Under the pieces are notes generated by a model. It worked only from the letters and a program-made list of their open reading frames with translations. It was not told the DNA's origin and did no database searches. From positions 1 through 43,262 of IMG/VR virus record IMGVR_UViG_3300020213_000005: a stretch of DNA of 43,262 nucleotides; one strand, 5' to 3'. This document shows positions 13,192 to 21,168 of the stretch, one piece after another. Origin of the DNA: a virus. The first letter of the stretch is position 1. Every line of letters starts with the position of its first letter. The translations under genes and the position numbers were made by a program.

Positions 13192-13536
13192 ATGAAACTA
13201 TTCAAAACAACAACAGTCGCCGTCGGCGAATCTTTCAGCCTCACATTAACAGATGTTGCCGAAGGCAAATTTGGTCCTGCCTTGGTTGGCCTTGTTAACG
13301 GAGAAGAAGTACAGCTTCAAACTTCTGGTAATCTTCGTTTTATGATTGAAGATTTATCCAAGGGCAAGAGAGAGCTTAATAAGGCGTATACTGTTACCCG
13401 AATTGCTGACATCCAATATAAGGGTTACCCGACCACTCAGTATGCGATTACTGATGGTGCAGCCACCCCAGCTGCAGCCCCAGCACAATCAGTTGCTGAT
13501 AAGTTAGCCGCTATCAGAGCTAAGAAAACAGTTTAA
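13192..13536 (+). CDS. Probable single-stranded DNA-binding protein
   Basis: 114 aa with GAAGGGAAA before the ATG. Strand-rich body (VGESFSLTLTDV, LVGLVNGEEVQLQTSGNLRFMI) consistent with an OB fold, then an Ala/Pro linker and a Lys-rich end (DKLAAIRAKKTV). Unlike bacterial SSB it lacks the acidic C-terminal tip. Placement right after the exonuclease supports a ssDNA-binding role. Fold assignment is by eye. Confidence 0.55.
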   Translation: MKLFKTTTVAVGESFSLTLTDVAEGKFGPALVGLVNGEEVQLQTSGNLRFMIEDLSKGKRELNKAYTVTRIADIQYKGYPTTQYAITDGAATPAAAPAQSVADKLAAIRAKKTV

Positions 13537-13539
13537 TAA

Positions 13540-13690
13540 AATTTCTTCGTCAGCCTGTGTTGCTAATAGAGGTCCTCACTGAGCCCACACTCGGTTAAAC
13601 TCTTCAGACGCGGCGATTGAAGAGAAAGAGTTAGAAGTCAAAAGGAACGGGTTTAAAAACCTGCCCTGTTGCTTCTAACTTCTTTTTTTA
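13540..13690 (+). terminator. Structured 150-base segment ending in terminator-like hairpin
   Basis: Hairpin CTCTTCA/TGAAGAG at 13600-13624, then a compound stem GTTAGAAG (13630-13637) with CTTCTAAC (13672-13679) enclosing further pairing (AACGGG with CCCTGTT), followed by seven T (13683-13689). It ends the nuclease-SSB block. The amount of structure upstream of the terminator would also fit a small RNA. Confidence 0.6.
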
Positions 13691-13705
13691 CATAAAGGTT
13701 TTTTT

Positions 13706-14059
13706 ATGGCACAGCCAAATCATACGGTTAATTTAAATCTGCCAGAATTGGTGTTGCTTTTGTCTTATTACTGGACCTCGGTCAATTCTTCAATTGGAGA
13801 CCTCGGTACTGTTGACTATAACGAGACGTTGAATCAGATCGATCAGCAATCTAATATCAAAATATCAGCCTCTCAATTAGAGAATCTTGTCTATCACATG
13901 AAGCAAGTTATCTTTGAGAAATTAAGAATGGCTAAGCCTGATCCTAAAATTAAAAACTACAACAGAATAATGTTACGACTAAAAGCACAAGCGCCTAGTT
14001 TGTTTAAAGAACTTCCTTCAGGTGAAGTAGTTTTCGTTAACTTTCAAGACAGGGACTGA
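13706..14059 (+). CDS. Hypothetical protein
   Basis: 117 aa, unknown. Predominantly helical with an Asn/Gln-rich N-terminal half (ETLNQIDQQSNIKISASQLENL). No cysteine or membrane segment. Follows the terminator-like structure by 16 bases, so it probably depends on read-through or an unrecognised promoter. Confidence 0.6.
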   Translation: MAQPNHTVNLNLPELVLLLSYYWTSVNSSIGDLGTVDYNETLNQIDQQSNIKISASQLENLVYHMKQVIFEKLRMAKPDPKIKNYNRIMLRLKAQAPSLFKELPSGEVVFVNFQDRD

Positions 14060-14061
14060 AG

Positions 14062-14340
14062 ATGGATGATTACGTAAAAAATATATACGATCTTCTCTCT
14101 GAACAAGGCTATCTTTATGACTATATGGGCATCGGTTATAAAAGATCTAAAGGTGAGACTTTTTCGTTCCTGAGTGAACGATCGATTGCTCTTTACCCCG
14201 GTGATGTCAGAGATTTTTTGTTAACCGGACATATTCGTAACAGCAGAATTTTTGATAGTGCTGTGAGAATACCACAAAAACACTTAGGGATTCGATCCCA
14301 CAAAGACGGCCGCGCCGTTCTTATCAAGGGAGTAAAATGA
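14062..14340 (+). CDS. Hypothetical protein
   Basis: 92 aa, unknown. Tyr-rich N-terminus and basic C-terminus; ACTGAAG upstream of the ATG is a weak ribosome site. Its stop overlaps the next start (ATGA). Confidence 0.6.
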   Translation: MDDYVKNIYDLLSEQGYLYDYMGIGYKRSKGETFSFLSERSIALYPGDVRDFLLTGHIRNSRIFDSAVRIPQKHLGIRSHKDGRAVLIKGVK

Positions 14341-14549
14341 TTGACGACGACGAAGACACCGCTGCTCTTATTAACTTTTCAAAGATGCTAGATTGGGATG
14401 AGGTTACCCCTATCAGTACTCCGGTTCCGACTCCTTGGTTGGATTTTTCTAGCTGGCAACCAAAATCTATTAAATGTACCTGTGGGAGTGAAATTGCTTT
14501 CGGAGCAGTCACAACACACTCCACTTGGTGTGATAAAGGAAAAAGATAA
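14337..14549 (+). CDS. Small CxC...HxxxC phage protein
   Basis: 70 aa. Acidic N-terminus (DDDED) and a C-terminal CTCG (47-50) followed by HSTWC (61-65), an arrangement I recall from many small phage proteins and which looks like a zinc site. Overlaps both neighbours by a few bases, so translation is probably coupled to tmk. Confidence 0.6.
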   Translation: MIDDDEDTAALINFSKMLDWDEVTPISTPVPTPWLDFSSWQPKSIKCTCGSEIAFGAVTTHSTWCDKGKR

Positions 14550-15226
14550 TGCATATTGTAATTGAAGGTATCGACGGATCCGGTAAATCAACTCTGGTTA
14601 ATGCTCTTTATGAGCGTGTGCAAGCCGATCATTCCTTCTCTCCATGGATCTATAAGACCAGAGAACCCGGTTCCGATATTGTAGGCCCATGTAATATCAA
14701 ATTTAAACGTAAAGGTTTAGACGTTCGAGAGATCGTTTTAAATGATACAGTTCTCACCCCGTTTCAACGAGAGCTTTTATTCTATGTAGATGCAGATCAG
14801 CATACTCAATTTATTAAGGACCAAGGCCCAGCGATCATTATCAGTGATCGCGGTGTATGGAGCCATTTGGCTTATGCGTACGCAACTCTGAAAACTAAAC
14901 AAATGACCTACGAGCAATACTTGCTCTGTAAAGACCTCATTAAACAAACCTGTTCAAAACCCGATATTATTGTTTATCTTAAGGGAGACAGGGAATTGAT
15001 GAGCACAAGATTAGCAAGCAAGAAAAAAGACGTTATAGAATCCAACGGCCCAGAATTTTTTGATTCCGTCAGTAGTTGTTATGCCGAATTATCTTGCGAA
15101 CCTAAGTACGCAAAATCATTGCTGATTTTAGAGGCTAAAAATAGTACTTCCCATAACACAGAATCTGTAGTAACCTATCTAAAGGAGAACTACACTTATG
15201 AACAACTTAAATCAGGTAGTATATAA
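14549..15226 (+). CDS. tmk: Thymidylate kinase
   Basis: 225 aa. Phosphorylates dTMP to dTDP for DNA synthesis. P-loop EGIDGSGKST (residues 6-15), the TREPG motif (38-42), and SDRGVWSHLAYAY with the catalytic DR pair. The C-terminal part is shorter and less conserved. It overlaps the upstream zinc-type gene by one base and the recombinase by 29 bases. It fits with the HD nucleotidase (21816) in shaping the dNTP pool. Activity on a modified nucleotide cannot be excluded. Confidence 0.85.
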   Translation: MHIVIEGIDGSGKSTLVNALYERVQADHSFSPWIYKTREPGSDIVGPCNIKFKRKGLDVREIVLNDTVLTPFQRELLFYVDADQHTQFIKDQGPAIIISDRGVWSHLAYAYATLKTKQMTYEQYLLCKDLIKQTCSKPDIIVYLKGDRELMSTRLASKKKDVIESNGPEFFDSVSSCYAELSCEPKYAKSLLILEAKNSTSHNTESVVTYLKENYTYEQLKSGSI

Positions 15227-15947
15227 ATATGTCAACCGAAAATCAACTAGTTGGGCTGATTCTACTATACATACTGCTTATGCTAAGCTCTGTGTGGTTG
15301 ATAGCCAGGGACTTGAACCGGAGAGGCTCTACACAGCCCTCAAGACGAGAGGCCTTTCTGACTATACTATTAAGTCCTATTTTATACTTGCGCAATGTTT
15401 TGAAGAAGAAACTAAAAAGACGTCCAAAATCCGGGAATGGTTGCAAAATCATAAACTTAAGTTTAAGAATTGCTACAAGAAAAAACTCCGATCGCTGACG
15501 GAAGAGCAGTTCGATGCGGCTCTTAAAGCCGCCCCTTTACACCTATACAATTTTTTAGTTCTAATGGGAAAAGCAGGCCTTCGGAAGAGTGAAGCTCTTA
15601 ATGTGAGCTGGTCTGATATCAAAGATGGCATGCTTGAAGTTAGAGCCGGCAAGGGCGGTAAACAGCGTTTTGTCCCATTTGATAGGAAATGGTTACGAGG
15701 TGATACTGGTGAGGTGGGAGTCGTCGTAGTTAAAAACCTCCAATACGCAAAGTTCTTCAGTGAGAGTCTGACCGGTTTTACTCCTCACGATTGTCGGGTT
15801 TATTACGCAACTAAGGTCGTTAATATTGTAGGCATGTCAATTGAAGATGCACGAGATCTCTTAGGACATTCAGATATTAAGACGACAGCGAAATATCTTA
15901 GGGCATCTAAAGATAAACAACACCGCTTGATTATGGAAAACTTTTGA
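15198..15947 (+). CDS. Tyrosine recombinase / integrase
   Basis: 249 aa with AAGGAG before the ATG inside the end of tmk. All catalytic residues are visible: R129 (AGLRKSEAL), K155 (GKGGKQRF), H197 and R200 (PHDCR), H224 (LLGHSD) and Tyr233 (KYLRA). A short SAM-like core-binding domain (about 20-95) precedes the catalytic domain. Length is close to XerC/D types with no arm-binding domain. It could integrate the phage or resolve genome multimers; no CI-like repressor or excisionase was recognised. A palindrome pair downstream (16008-16042) is a candidate recombination or operator site. Confidence 0.88.
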   Translation: MNNLNQVVYKYVNRKSTSWADSTIHTAYAKLCVVDSQGLEPERLYTALKTRGLSDYTIKSYFILAQCFEEETKKTSKIREWLQNHKLKFKNCYKKKLRSLTEEQFDAALKAAPLHLYNFLVLMGKAGLRKSEALNVSWSDIKDGMLEVRAGKGGKQRFVPFDRKWLRGDTGEVGVVVVKNLQYAKFFSESLTGFTPHDCRVYYATKVVNIVGMSIEDARDLLGHSDIKTTAKYLRASKDKQHRLIMENF

Positions 15948-15974
15948 GGTAGTGCTTGAGCATGATTAAATTAT

Positions 15975-15984
15975 CCCCCCCCCC
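15975..15984 (+). repeat. C10 homopolymer
   Basis: Ten consecutive C in the short gap after the integrase gene. Such runs slip in replication and in sequencing, so exact length is uncertain. It lies outside coding sequence but could affect spacing of downstream signals. Confidence 0.7.
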
Positions 15985-16007
15985 TACCGGGTAAACTCAG
16001 AATGGAA

Positions 16008-16042
16008 TGACCAAATTTGGTCAATGGTTAATGACCAAATTT
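16008..16042. promoter_or_regulatory. Palindrome and direct repeat downstream of integrase
   Basis: TGACCAAATTTGGTCA (16008-16023) is a perfect 16-bp palindrome, and its left arm plus centre TGACCAAATTT recurs at 16032-16042. It sits between the integrase and the next gene, as an operator, or an attP core would. No host sequence is available to choose between these. Confidence 0.5.
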
Positions 16043-16059
16043 AGAAAGGATAGTTAAAA

Positions 16060-16254
16060 ATGAAAATGCCTAAAGGTTGGAAAAACTTGGTCGGTATATC
16101 TAAAGATGGAGCAGATCTTATGAAGGAGATGGCTGAAGCTTTAGAAAAAGTTGAGGCAATAACAGAGATGACGATGCCTTCCGGGGTTATTTCCCCAACT
16201 CCTTTATACGGAGATGTGCACCCTGTCCTAGTCAAATTTAGAAAGTGGAAATGA
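16060..16254 (+). CDS. Small hypothetical protein
   Basis: 64 aa, with GAAAGGA upstream; ATG at 16066 is an alternative start. A central acidic helix (LMKEMAEALEKVEAI) and a Pro-rich C-terminus. Unknown function, just before the GroES-like gene. Confidence 0.55.
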   Translation: MKMPKGWKNLVGISKDGADLMKEMAEALEKVEAITEMTMPSGVISPTPLYGDVHPVLVKFRKWK

Positions 16255-16278
16255 TTAACAGTAAAAAAAAGGATTCGT

Positions 16279-16653
16279 ATGATTAATAAAAATTTTATTG
16301 AAGAAACAAACAAACTCATAGATTTGTTTAAAACTCGCAAGATCTCGATTCATAACGGAAATCTTATCGTTGTGAAAGTTAAAGCAGACGAAGTGACAAA
16401 GGGCGGTATTATTGTACCCAAAAAAGCCAACGAGATCAAGAACTACCACAACGGGTTAGCACGCATTGTAGCAGTCGCTGATAATGCTGATAGTTGTTAC
16501 GAAGTCGGTGATTATATCATCCACTCACATGAAGCGCGGTACAAGATTTTTGAAGAGGCTTTACGGGAGTTCTTAGGTAGCTTTATTGAGGCGGATATGT
16601 TATTCTCAGTACAGGACAATAACGTCATTTTAAGCATGAAAGAGGTTTTATAA
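16279..16653 (+). CDS. GroES-like co-chaperonin
   Basis: 124 aa. The order of elements matches GroES/Cpn10: GNLIVVKVKADE, a mobile-loop-like TKGGIIVPKK whose IIV would contact GroEL, then NGLARIVAVA, VGDYIIHS, and IEADMLFSVQ at the end. It is slightly longer than GroES and divergent, as T4 gp31 is. Phages use such proteins to adapt host GroEL to fold their capsid protein. It overlaps the lipoprotein gene start by one base. No GroEL gene is present. Confidence 0.8.
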   Translation: MINKNFIEETNKLIDLFKTRKISIHNGNLIVVKVKADEVTKGGIIVPKKANEIKNYHNGLARIVAVADNADSCYEVGDYIIHSHEARYKIFEEALREFLGSFIEADMLFSVQDNNVILSMKEVL

Positions 16654-17174
16654 TGGAAAAGTTTATCACAGGTTTAGTTTTCGTTCTTGGTATGGTTGGT
16701 TGTGGGACTGATTACTATGAGTCTAAAAATTTAGTTGGACCTCAAGGTGAGACAGGAGCAACTGGAGCAACTGGATCAACTGCAGCGCCATGCACCGTGA
16801 TAACAGTATCATCGGCCGGGTTTGCACCAAACGGCGGTGCTTTGATTACCTGCGGTCTTAGCAGAGTACTTGTGCTAAACGGAGCGACAGGTCAAGCAGG
16901 TCAAGCAGGTCAAGCAGGTCAAGTAGGTGAAGATGGTCAAGATGGTCAATCTAGTCCTTATATGATCACAGAGATCGTTGATCCTTGTGGAGATGCTCCG
17001 GGAATTTATGATGAAGTATTAATTCGCATCGGATCTATGTTATTAGCATCGTTTAGTGATAATGCTAACGGTAAAAACACACGATTATCACTTCTTGTAT
17101 CAGGTAACTACGTAACAACGGATGGCTCTAATTGTCACTTTTCAGTGGATAATAACAACAATGTCACCTACTAA
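16653..17174 (+). CDS. Collagen-like repeat lipoprotein
   Basis: 173 aa. Signal peptide ending VLGMVGC, probable lipidation at Cys17; then a Gly-X-Y stretch (GPQGETGATGATGST), a short Cys-containing strand domain, a second Gly-X-Y run with four near-identical GQA/GQV triplets, and a C-terminal domain from ITEIVDPCG to the end. As I recall, this combination is frequent among Bdellovibrionota lipoproteins, so the gene may come from the host lineage. It would be surface-tethered in infected cells. GQA triplets lie in a slippage-prone 9-base repeat. Confidence 0.75.
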   Translation: MEKFITGLVFVLGMVGCGTDYYESKNLVGPQGETGATGATGSTAAPCTVITVSSAGFAPNGGALITCGLSRVLVLNGATGQAGQAGQAGQVGEDGQDGQSSPYMITEIVDPCGDAPGIYDEVLIRIGSMLLASFSDNANGKNTRLSLLVSGNYVTTDGSNCHFSVDNNNNVTY

Positions 17175-17376
17175 ATTGTTCCCAGAACCTAGACTTTTAA
17201 AAATAAACAAGGATGGTTACATACAGTTCACTGCTAAGCAATGGTCCTTTTTGGTTAAAATGACGAAAACGAAAGCTAAGACTGTTAAAGGAAAAATGAA
17301 AGCGGTATCGAAATTTGTTCATCTAGCCATAGGTAATAGGTTAAAAAGATCCAATGAAACTGACTCAAATAGATAA
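17161..17376 (+). CDS. Small basic protein
   Basis: 71 aa from the ATG at 17161 (MSPTKLF), overlapping the lipoprotein gene by 14 bases; an ORF extending to 17122 would overlap more and has no ribosome site. Strongly Lys-rich (KMTKTKAKTVKGKMKAVSK). It may bind nucleic acid. Overlaps the next gene by 23 bases. Moderate doubt that it is expressed. Confidence 0.5.
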   Translation: MSPTKLFPEPRLLKINKDGYIQFTAKQWSFLVKMTKTKAKTVKGKMKAVSKFVHLAIGNRLKRSNETDSNR

Positions 17377-18604
17377 TGCAACTTGCATATACGAGGTAAA
17401 CGGTTTCAAGCTTCTGTGTGATCCGTGGTTAACAGATGGAGCTTTTTACGGATCGTGGGGCCATTATCCACCCCTTGTTACGACTTTTGATTTTGTTAAA
17501 GATGTCGATGCTTTGTTTATCAGCCAGTTAAATCAAGATCGTTGTGATGAAGCTTCTCTTAAGCAGTTTCGTCCTGATATCCCCGTTATCATATTGGATA
17601 GGGAACCGAACTTTTTAAAAAGAAAACTGACAGCATTAGGTTTTACAAACCTGACTCTTGTTAGAGATAAAGAAACCATAACAATAGGCCCTATGGAGAT
17701 CACTATTTATGCCAGTTTCGTTGAACATCCTTTTGATAACATTGATAGTGGAAATCTGCTTGATAGCGCCATTGTGGTTGAAGCCAACGGAAAGACGATC
17801 TTGAATGCGAATGCTAATACACTTGATATTTCAGCTGCAGAAATGCTGTATGATCATCATGGTGCCTTTAGTGTTGTTCAGCTTAAGGATAGTCTTGCTA
17901 GCTCTTATCCCTCTTGTTTTGCTAATCTTAGTGATGAGGAAAAGCTATCAGAAAACAAGAGACTTATTGGCCGGCAATTAACCGCCATGTGTGATGTGGC
18001 GGAAAGCTTAAAAGCTGAGTGGTTTCAACCATTTGCAGGAGACTACCAGCTTATGGGGTCGCTTATTAACAAAAATAAACATCTGGGTTTGGCCGGTAAA
18101 CAGTATAGCGCTTGGTTCATAAGCAACCGCGGTATTAAGCCTTTAATCCTAAACGAGCAAGGATCTATCGATCTTATCACAGGTGATTTAAAAGCCACTT
18201 ATCGGAAGAATATTGAGAGTTATGCAAGTTGGCAAGATCGCGTTAGTTCCTCTAAGTTTGACTACGAAAACGACCCACTTGTTAAGTTTGTGGATTTAAC
18301 TGATTTGATACGAGCAGCAGTTGGTAATGTTAAAAAATATCAGGAGCAGTTTAACTTTTACCCGAAACAAAGTATAGTTTTAAGAGATAAAGAGACTGGC
18401 GAGTCTTATGCATTCAATTTAGGCGGGACCTATGGTCATGAACGTCCTGTGCTTGAGATTAATATGGATAATCGCTTGCTGAAACGTATATTAACAAAAC
18501 AGAGTGATTTTTATACGGCGGATATGGGCTGTCATATAGATTTTAATCGAGAAGGCCCTTATAACCCTTATGTTCATATGATAATGAGTTTCTTTCATGT
18601 TTAG
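17354..18604 (+). CDS. CMP-sialate hydroxylase-like metallo-beta-lactamase-fold protein
   Basis: 416 aa. Blocks match the MBL-fold part of animal CMP-N-acetylneuraminate hydroxylase (CMAH) as I remember it: LLCDPWLTDGAFYGSW near residue 20, DALFIS (52-57), RPDIPV (73-78), a VVEANGKTILN strand and an RQL...FQPFAGDY region. The N-terminal Rieske domain of CMAH is absent. Where the MBL fold has HxHxDH this protein has QLNQDR (58-63), keeping only the Asp, so the usual dinuclear metal site appears lost. It may bind a sugar nucleotide or act without metal. With the Maf-like and NeuB-like genes it suggests a nonulosonic-acid theme. Confidence 0.7.
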   Translation: MKLTQIDNATCIYEVNGFKLLCDPWLTDGAFYGSWGHYPPLVTTFDFVKDVDALFISQLNQDRCDEASLKQFRPDIPVIILDREPNFLKRKLTALGFTNLTLVRDKETITIGPMEITIYASFVEHPFDNIDSGNLLDSAIVVEANGKTILNANANTLDISAAEMLYDHHGAFSVVQLKDSLASSYPSCFANLSDEEKLSENKRLIGRQLTAMCDVAESLKAEWFQPFAGDYQLMGSLINKNKHLGLAGKQYSAWFISNRGIKPLILNEQGSIDLITGDLKATYRKNIESYASWQDRVSSSKFDYENDPLVKFVDLTDLIRAAVGNVKKYQEQFNFYPKQSIVLRDKETGESYAFNLGGTYGHERPVLEINMDNRLLKRILTKQSDFYTADMGCHIDFNREGPYNPYVHMIMSFFHV

Positions 18605-18621
18605 TTTTAAGGAGAGTAAAA

Positions 18622-20439
18622 TTGAAGGATCTATATGCTTGTGATATTGAAACGACCGGTCTTGATAGGTTCACTGATAAGATTCTGTGCATCGGTGTCT
18701 ATTCGCCCTCCCATAAGTTTGTGTTTGATAACACCACTCAGTTTAGTGAGTGGTTAGAGAGGAATCCTCGTGCCCAGTTTATCTTTCATAACGGAAGTTT
18801 CGATATCGGATTTTTACGACATAATAACTTGGACGTTCGTCATCGCTGGTTCTATGACACTCGCTCTATCGCTAGTATACTTACTCCTCGACCTGATAAG
18901 CTCGGACTCGAATTTTTAGCGGAGGCATATCTTGGACAAGTACCTTACAAACTTAATAGAACCAAAATGGCTGAATATAGTAAATCAGAAGTCAGAGACT
19001 ATTGTCTCAAGGACTGTGAACTTACATATAAACTATTCACCTACCTGGAACAACAGCTCAACAACAAGGCCCATGTGTTTTCAGACAATTGGGTTATGCC
19101 CGCAACTAAGCTTTGCTCTGATATGGAATACGATGGAGTCTACATTGATAAAGTAGGACTGGATCGCTATCAAGCCGTAGCAATCATTAAAAGGGACCAG
19201 TTACTAGTTGAGTTAAGAGAGCAAGCTAAGTTAGCTATCGTTTACTACCATGAACTTCAAGTAAAGGAAGTTAATAAACAATATAGGGAGAAATATGAAA
19301 AAGCCAAAGAGAAAACAAAAGACCAGAAAAAATGCCTCAATCGTTACGCCCTTCTTGAGAGTACGGCTGTCAGCCGTCTTGAGCCGTTTAATTGGAATAG
19401 TCCGAAGCAGCTTCAGTGGTTGCTTAAAGACTATTACGCTCTTGATGTCTCGAATAAAGATGGTGAGGATTCTACCTCAGAAGCGGTCCTCAGATCTCTC
19501 GATCATCCGGTGTGTCAAAAGCTCTGCGATTATCGGGAAATTGAAAAACTTGTTGGTACATGTATCCCTGCGCTCACGGAGAATCAAAAACCTGACGGCG
19601 CTGTTCATACGCACTATCATATTGGTGGCACGAGGACAGGACGTCTTTCTAGTTCAGCTCCAAACCTACAACAAATACCAAGACTTCCTGAGTTACGATC
19701 TTATGTGCAAGCTTCTACAAGCGCCCGAGTACTGGCAACTATCGACTATGCCCAAATTGAAGTTAGGATCATCGCTGAGATCACGAAAGAAACGGAGCTG
19801 ATCAATGCGTTCAAAGACAAAATCGACCCCTATTCCGTTATCGCACAAAAGTTACTTAAGATTAATTGCGACGTGCGAGACATTAAGACGAAATTTAAAA
19901 AAGAGAGGGATGTGTGTAAAACTGCCGGACTCTCTATCTTATATGGTACCGGAGCTGCAAAGCTACAGGAGGTCCTTAATAAGGAGCTTAACAAGAGCTA
20001 TAGCGTCTACGATTGTAAAAAGTTCATAGAAGAGTATCGAAATAGTTTCCCAGCCGTAAAAGCATTTAAACAAAAACTAGAGCAATCACTGGCTAACAAG
20101 AAGGTTTATTATAACCTTCTTGGCAGGCCTTTTTCTATTCTTGATAACGAAATGCTTTACATGACAAGCCTTAACACGCTTGTTCAAGGGTCGGCTTCTG
20201 ATATGGTTGTCAAAGCTGCTTTAATGGTGAAACAAAAGTTACAGGAACTAAAAGTAGACTTCAATTTTCGTATGTTAATTCATGATGAAATGGTGATAGA
20301 ATTACCAAAAGATGAAGCAGATCTGTTAGTTACCGAGGTCATAGTTCCCACACTAACAACAGAGCTTGCTAAGGATTTACAGTTGACAGTACCCCTCGAT
20401 GTAGAGTATTCTATTGATAGGAGCTGGCACAAACCATGA
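18622..20439 (+). CDS. Family A DNA polymerase with 3'-5' exonuclease
   Basis: 605 aa replicative polymerase. Proofreading domain: DIETTG (D8, E10), HNGSFD (56-61) and YCLKD (Y127, D131). Polymerase motifs: A DYAQIEVR (D375), B R429...K433...Y441-G, and C HDE (554-556). The 5'-3' exonuclease domain of Pol I is absent, as in T7. The start is TTG at 18622, supported by AAGGAGAG at ideal spacing; no ATG lies between it and the DIETTG motif. In motif B the usual Asn-Phe is Gly-Leu, a variation seen in phage polymerases that can affect dideoxynucleotide discrimination. Confidence 0.95.
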   Translation: MKDLYACDIETTGLDRFTDKILCIGVYSPSHKFVFDNTTQFSEWLERNPRAQFIFHNGSFDIGFLRHNNLDVRHRWFYDTRSIASILTPRPDKLGLEFLAEAYLGQVPYKLNRTKMAEYSKSEVRDYCLKDCELTYKLFTYLEQQLNNKAHVFSDNWVMPATKLCSDMEYDGVYIDKVGLDRYQAVAIIKRDQLLVELREQAKLAIVYYHELQVKEVNKQYREKYEKAKEKTKDQKKCLNRYALLESTAVSRLEPFNWNSPKQLQWLLKDYYALDVSNKDGEDSTSEAVLRSLDHPVCQKLCDYREIEKLVGTCIPALTENQKPDGAVHTHYHIGGTRTGRLSSSAPNLQQIPRLPELRSYVQASTSARVLATIDYAQIEVRIIAEITKETELINAFKDKIDPYSVIAQKLLKINCDVRDIKTKFKKERDVCKTAGLSILYGTGAAKLQEVLNKELNKSYSVYDCKKFIEEYRNSFPAVKAFKQKLEQSLANKKVYYNLLGRPFSILDNEMLYMTSLNTLVQGSASDMVVKAALMVKQKLQELKVDFNFRMLIHDEMVIELPKDEADLLVTEVIVPTLTTELAKDLQLTVPLDVEYSIDRSWHKP

Positions 20440-20705
20440 TTATTAACGTACTAGGACGAGAAGTTGAGATTGAGTATTGTTCTCATGCGAGAATTACCGC
20501 TCTCTCTGAAGACCCAGCGTCTATCGGTTACTTTGATGGTAATAAGATTTATATCAAGGATACGCTTGTCGGGGATCAGAGACAAAGGGTTTTAAAACAC
20601 GAACTTGTACACGCCGTCTTAGCATTTAGCGGATTGACAAATTTACTTGCAGACGAGCTAGAAGAAGCTATAGCGGATGCTATGGAAGGGTTACCTCAAA
20701 TATGA
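20436..20705 (+). CDS. Small HExxH metallopeptidase-like protein
   Basis: 89 aa. HELVH at 55-59 is a zinc-binding HExxH, followed by ELEEAIADAM whose Glu could be the third ligand, the layout of ImmA/SprT-type small peptidases. Overlaps the polymerase end by four bases and the next gene by four. Substrate unknown; it may process a phage or host regulator. Confidence 0.65.
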   Translation: MIINVLGREVEIEYCSHARITALSEDPASIGYFDGNKIYIKDTLVGDQRQRVLKHELVHAVLAFSGLTNLLADELEEAIADAMEGLPQI

Positions 20706-20947
20706 TTTTTAAAGTTACTTTGCTAGTGGTGTTCTTTCTGGTTTTAACCTGCATGGTGGGTTATTTTGATAAACAAATAAGAGTCTTAGAAGACCGCTTA
20801 AATGTTTATCAAGCTTCTTTGAAATTGACTGATGATAGTCTGATGGAGAAGTGCGACCGGAGTGATTTAGATACGCTGGAAGAACGGATAGCAGGTCTTG
20901 AATTTGACTATCAGGATTTGCGGTTTTTAGTGAGAGGGGGGAAATAG
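20702..20947 (+). CDS. Membrane-anchored coiled-coil protein
   Basis: 81 aa. One N-terminal membrane helix (VTLLVVFFLVLTCMVGYF) then a charged coiled coil to the end, likely facing the periplasm or cytoplasm as an oligomer. Shape resembles i-spanins, but it sits in the replication block far from the lysis cassette, so another role is more likely. Confidence 0.55.
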   Translation: MIFKVTLLVVFFLVLTCMVGYFDKQIRVLEDRLNVYQASLKLTDDSLMEKCDRSDLDTLEERIAGLEFDYQDLRFLVRGGK

Positions 20948-20949
20948 TT

Positions 20950-21168
20950 ATGCCTACATATCATTTTGAATGCAAGAACTGTAAAAGAACGACTGAGGAG
21001 TTTTATTCGATGCTTAAGAAGCCGGCTGCTATTGTTTGCCCACATTGTTTAGAAGTGGCTGATACAGTCGTTTTGGGCGGTAACGGGTTTTTGTTAAAAG
21101 GTCACGGTTGGGCTTTCGATCGCTATGCCGGAGACAGTAACTTTAAATTTTCAAAGGACGACAAATGA
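20950..21168 (+). CDS. FmdB-type zinc-ribbon protein
   Basis: 72 aa. MPTYHFEC with CKNC (8-11) and CPHC (30-33), the standard FmdB/CxxC zinc-ribbon layout. Members occur in bacteria and phages, with regulatory roles proposed for some. Overlaps the RuvC-like gene by four bases. Confidence 0.75.
   Translation: MPTYHFECKNCKRTTEEFYSMLKKPAAIVCPHCLEVADTVVLGGNGFLLKGHGWAFDRYAGDSNFKFSKDDK

Noticed and set aside
20702-20947. Second i-spanin
   Set aside because: The shape fits, but it is in the replication block on the other strand and has no lipoprotein partner.
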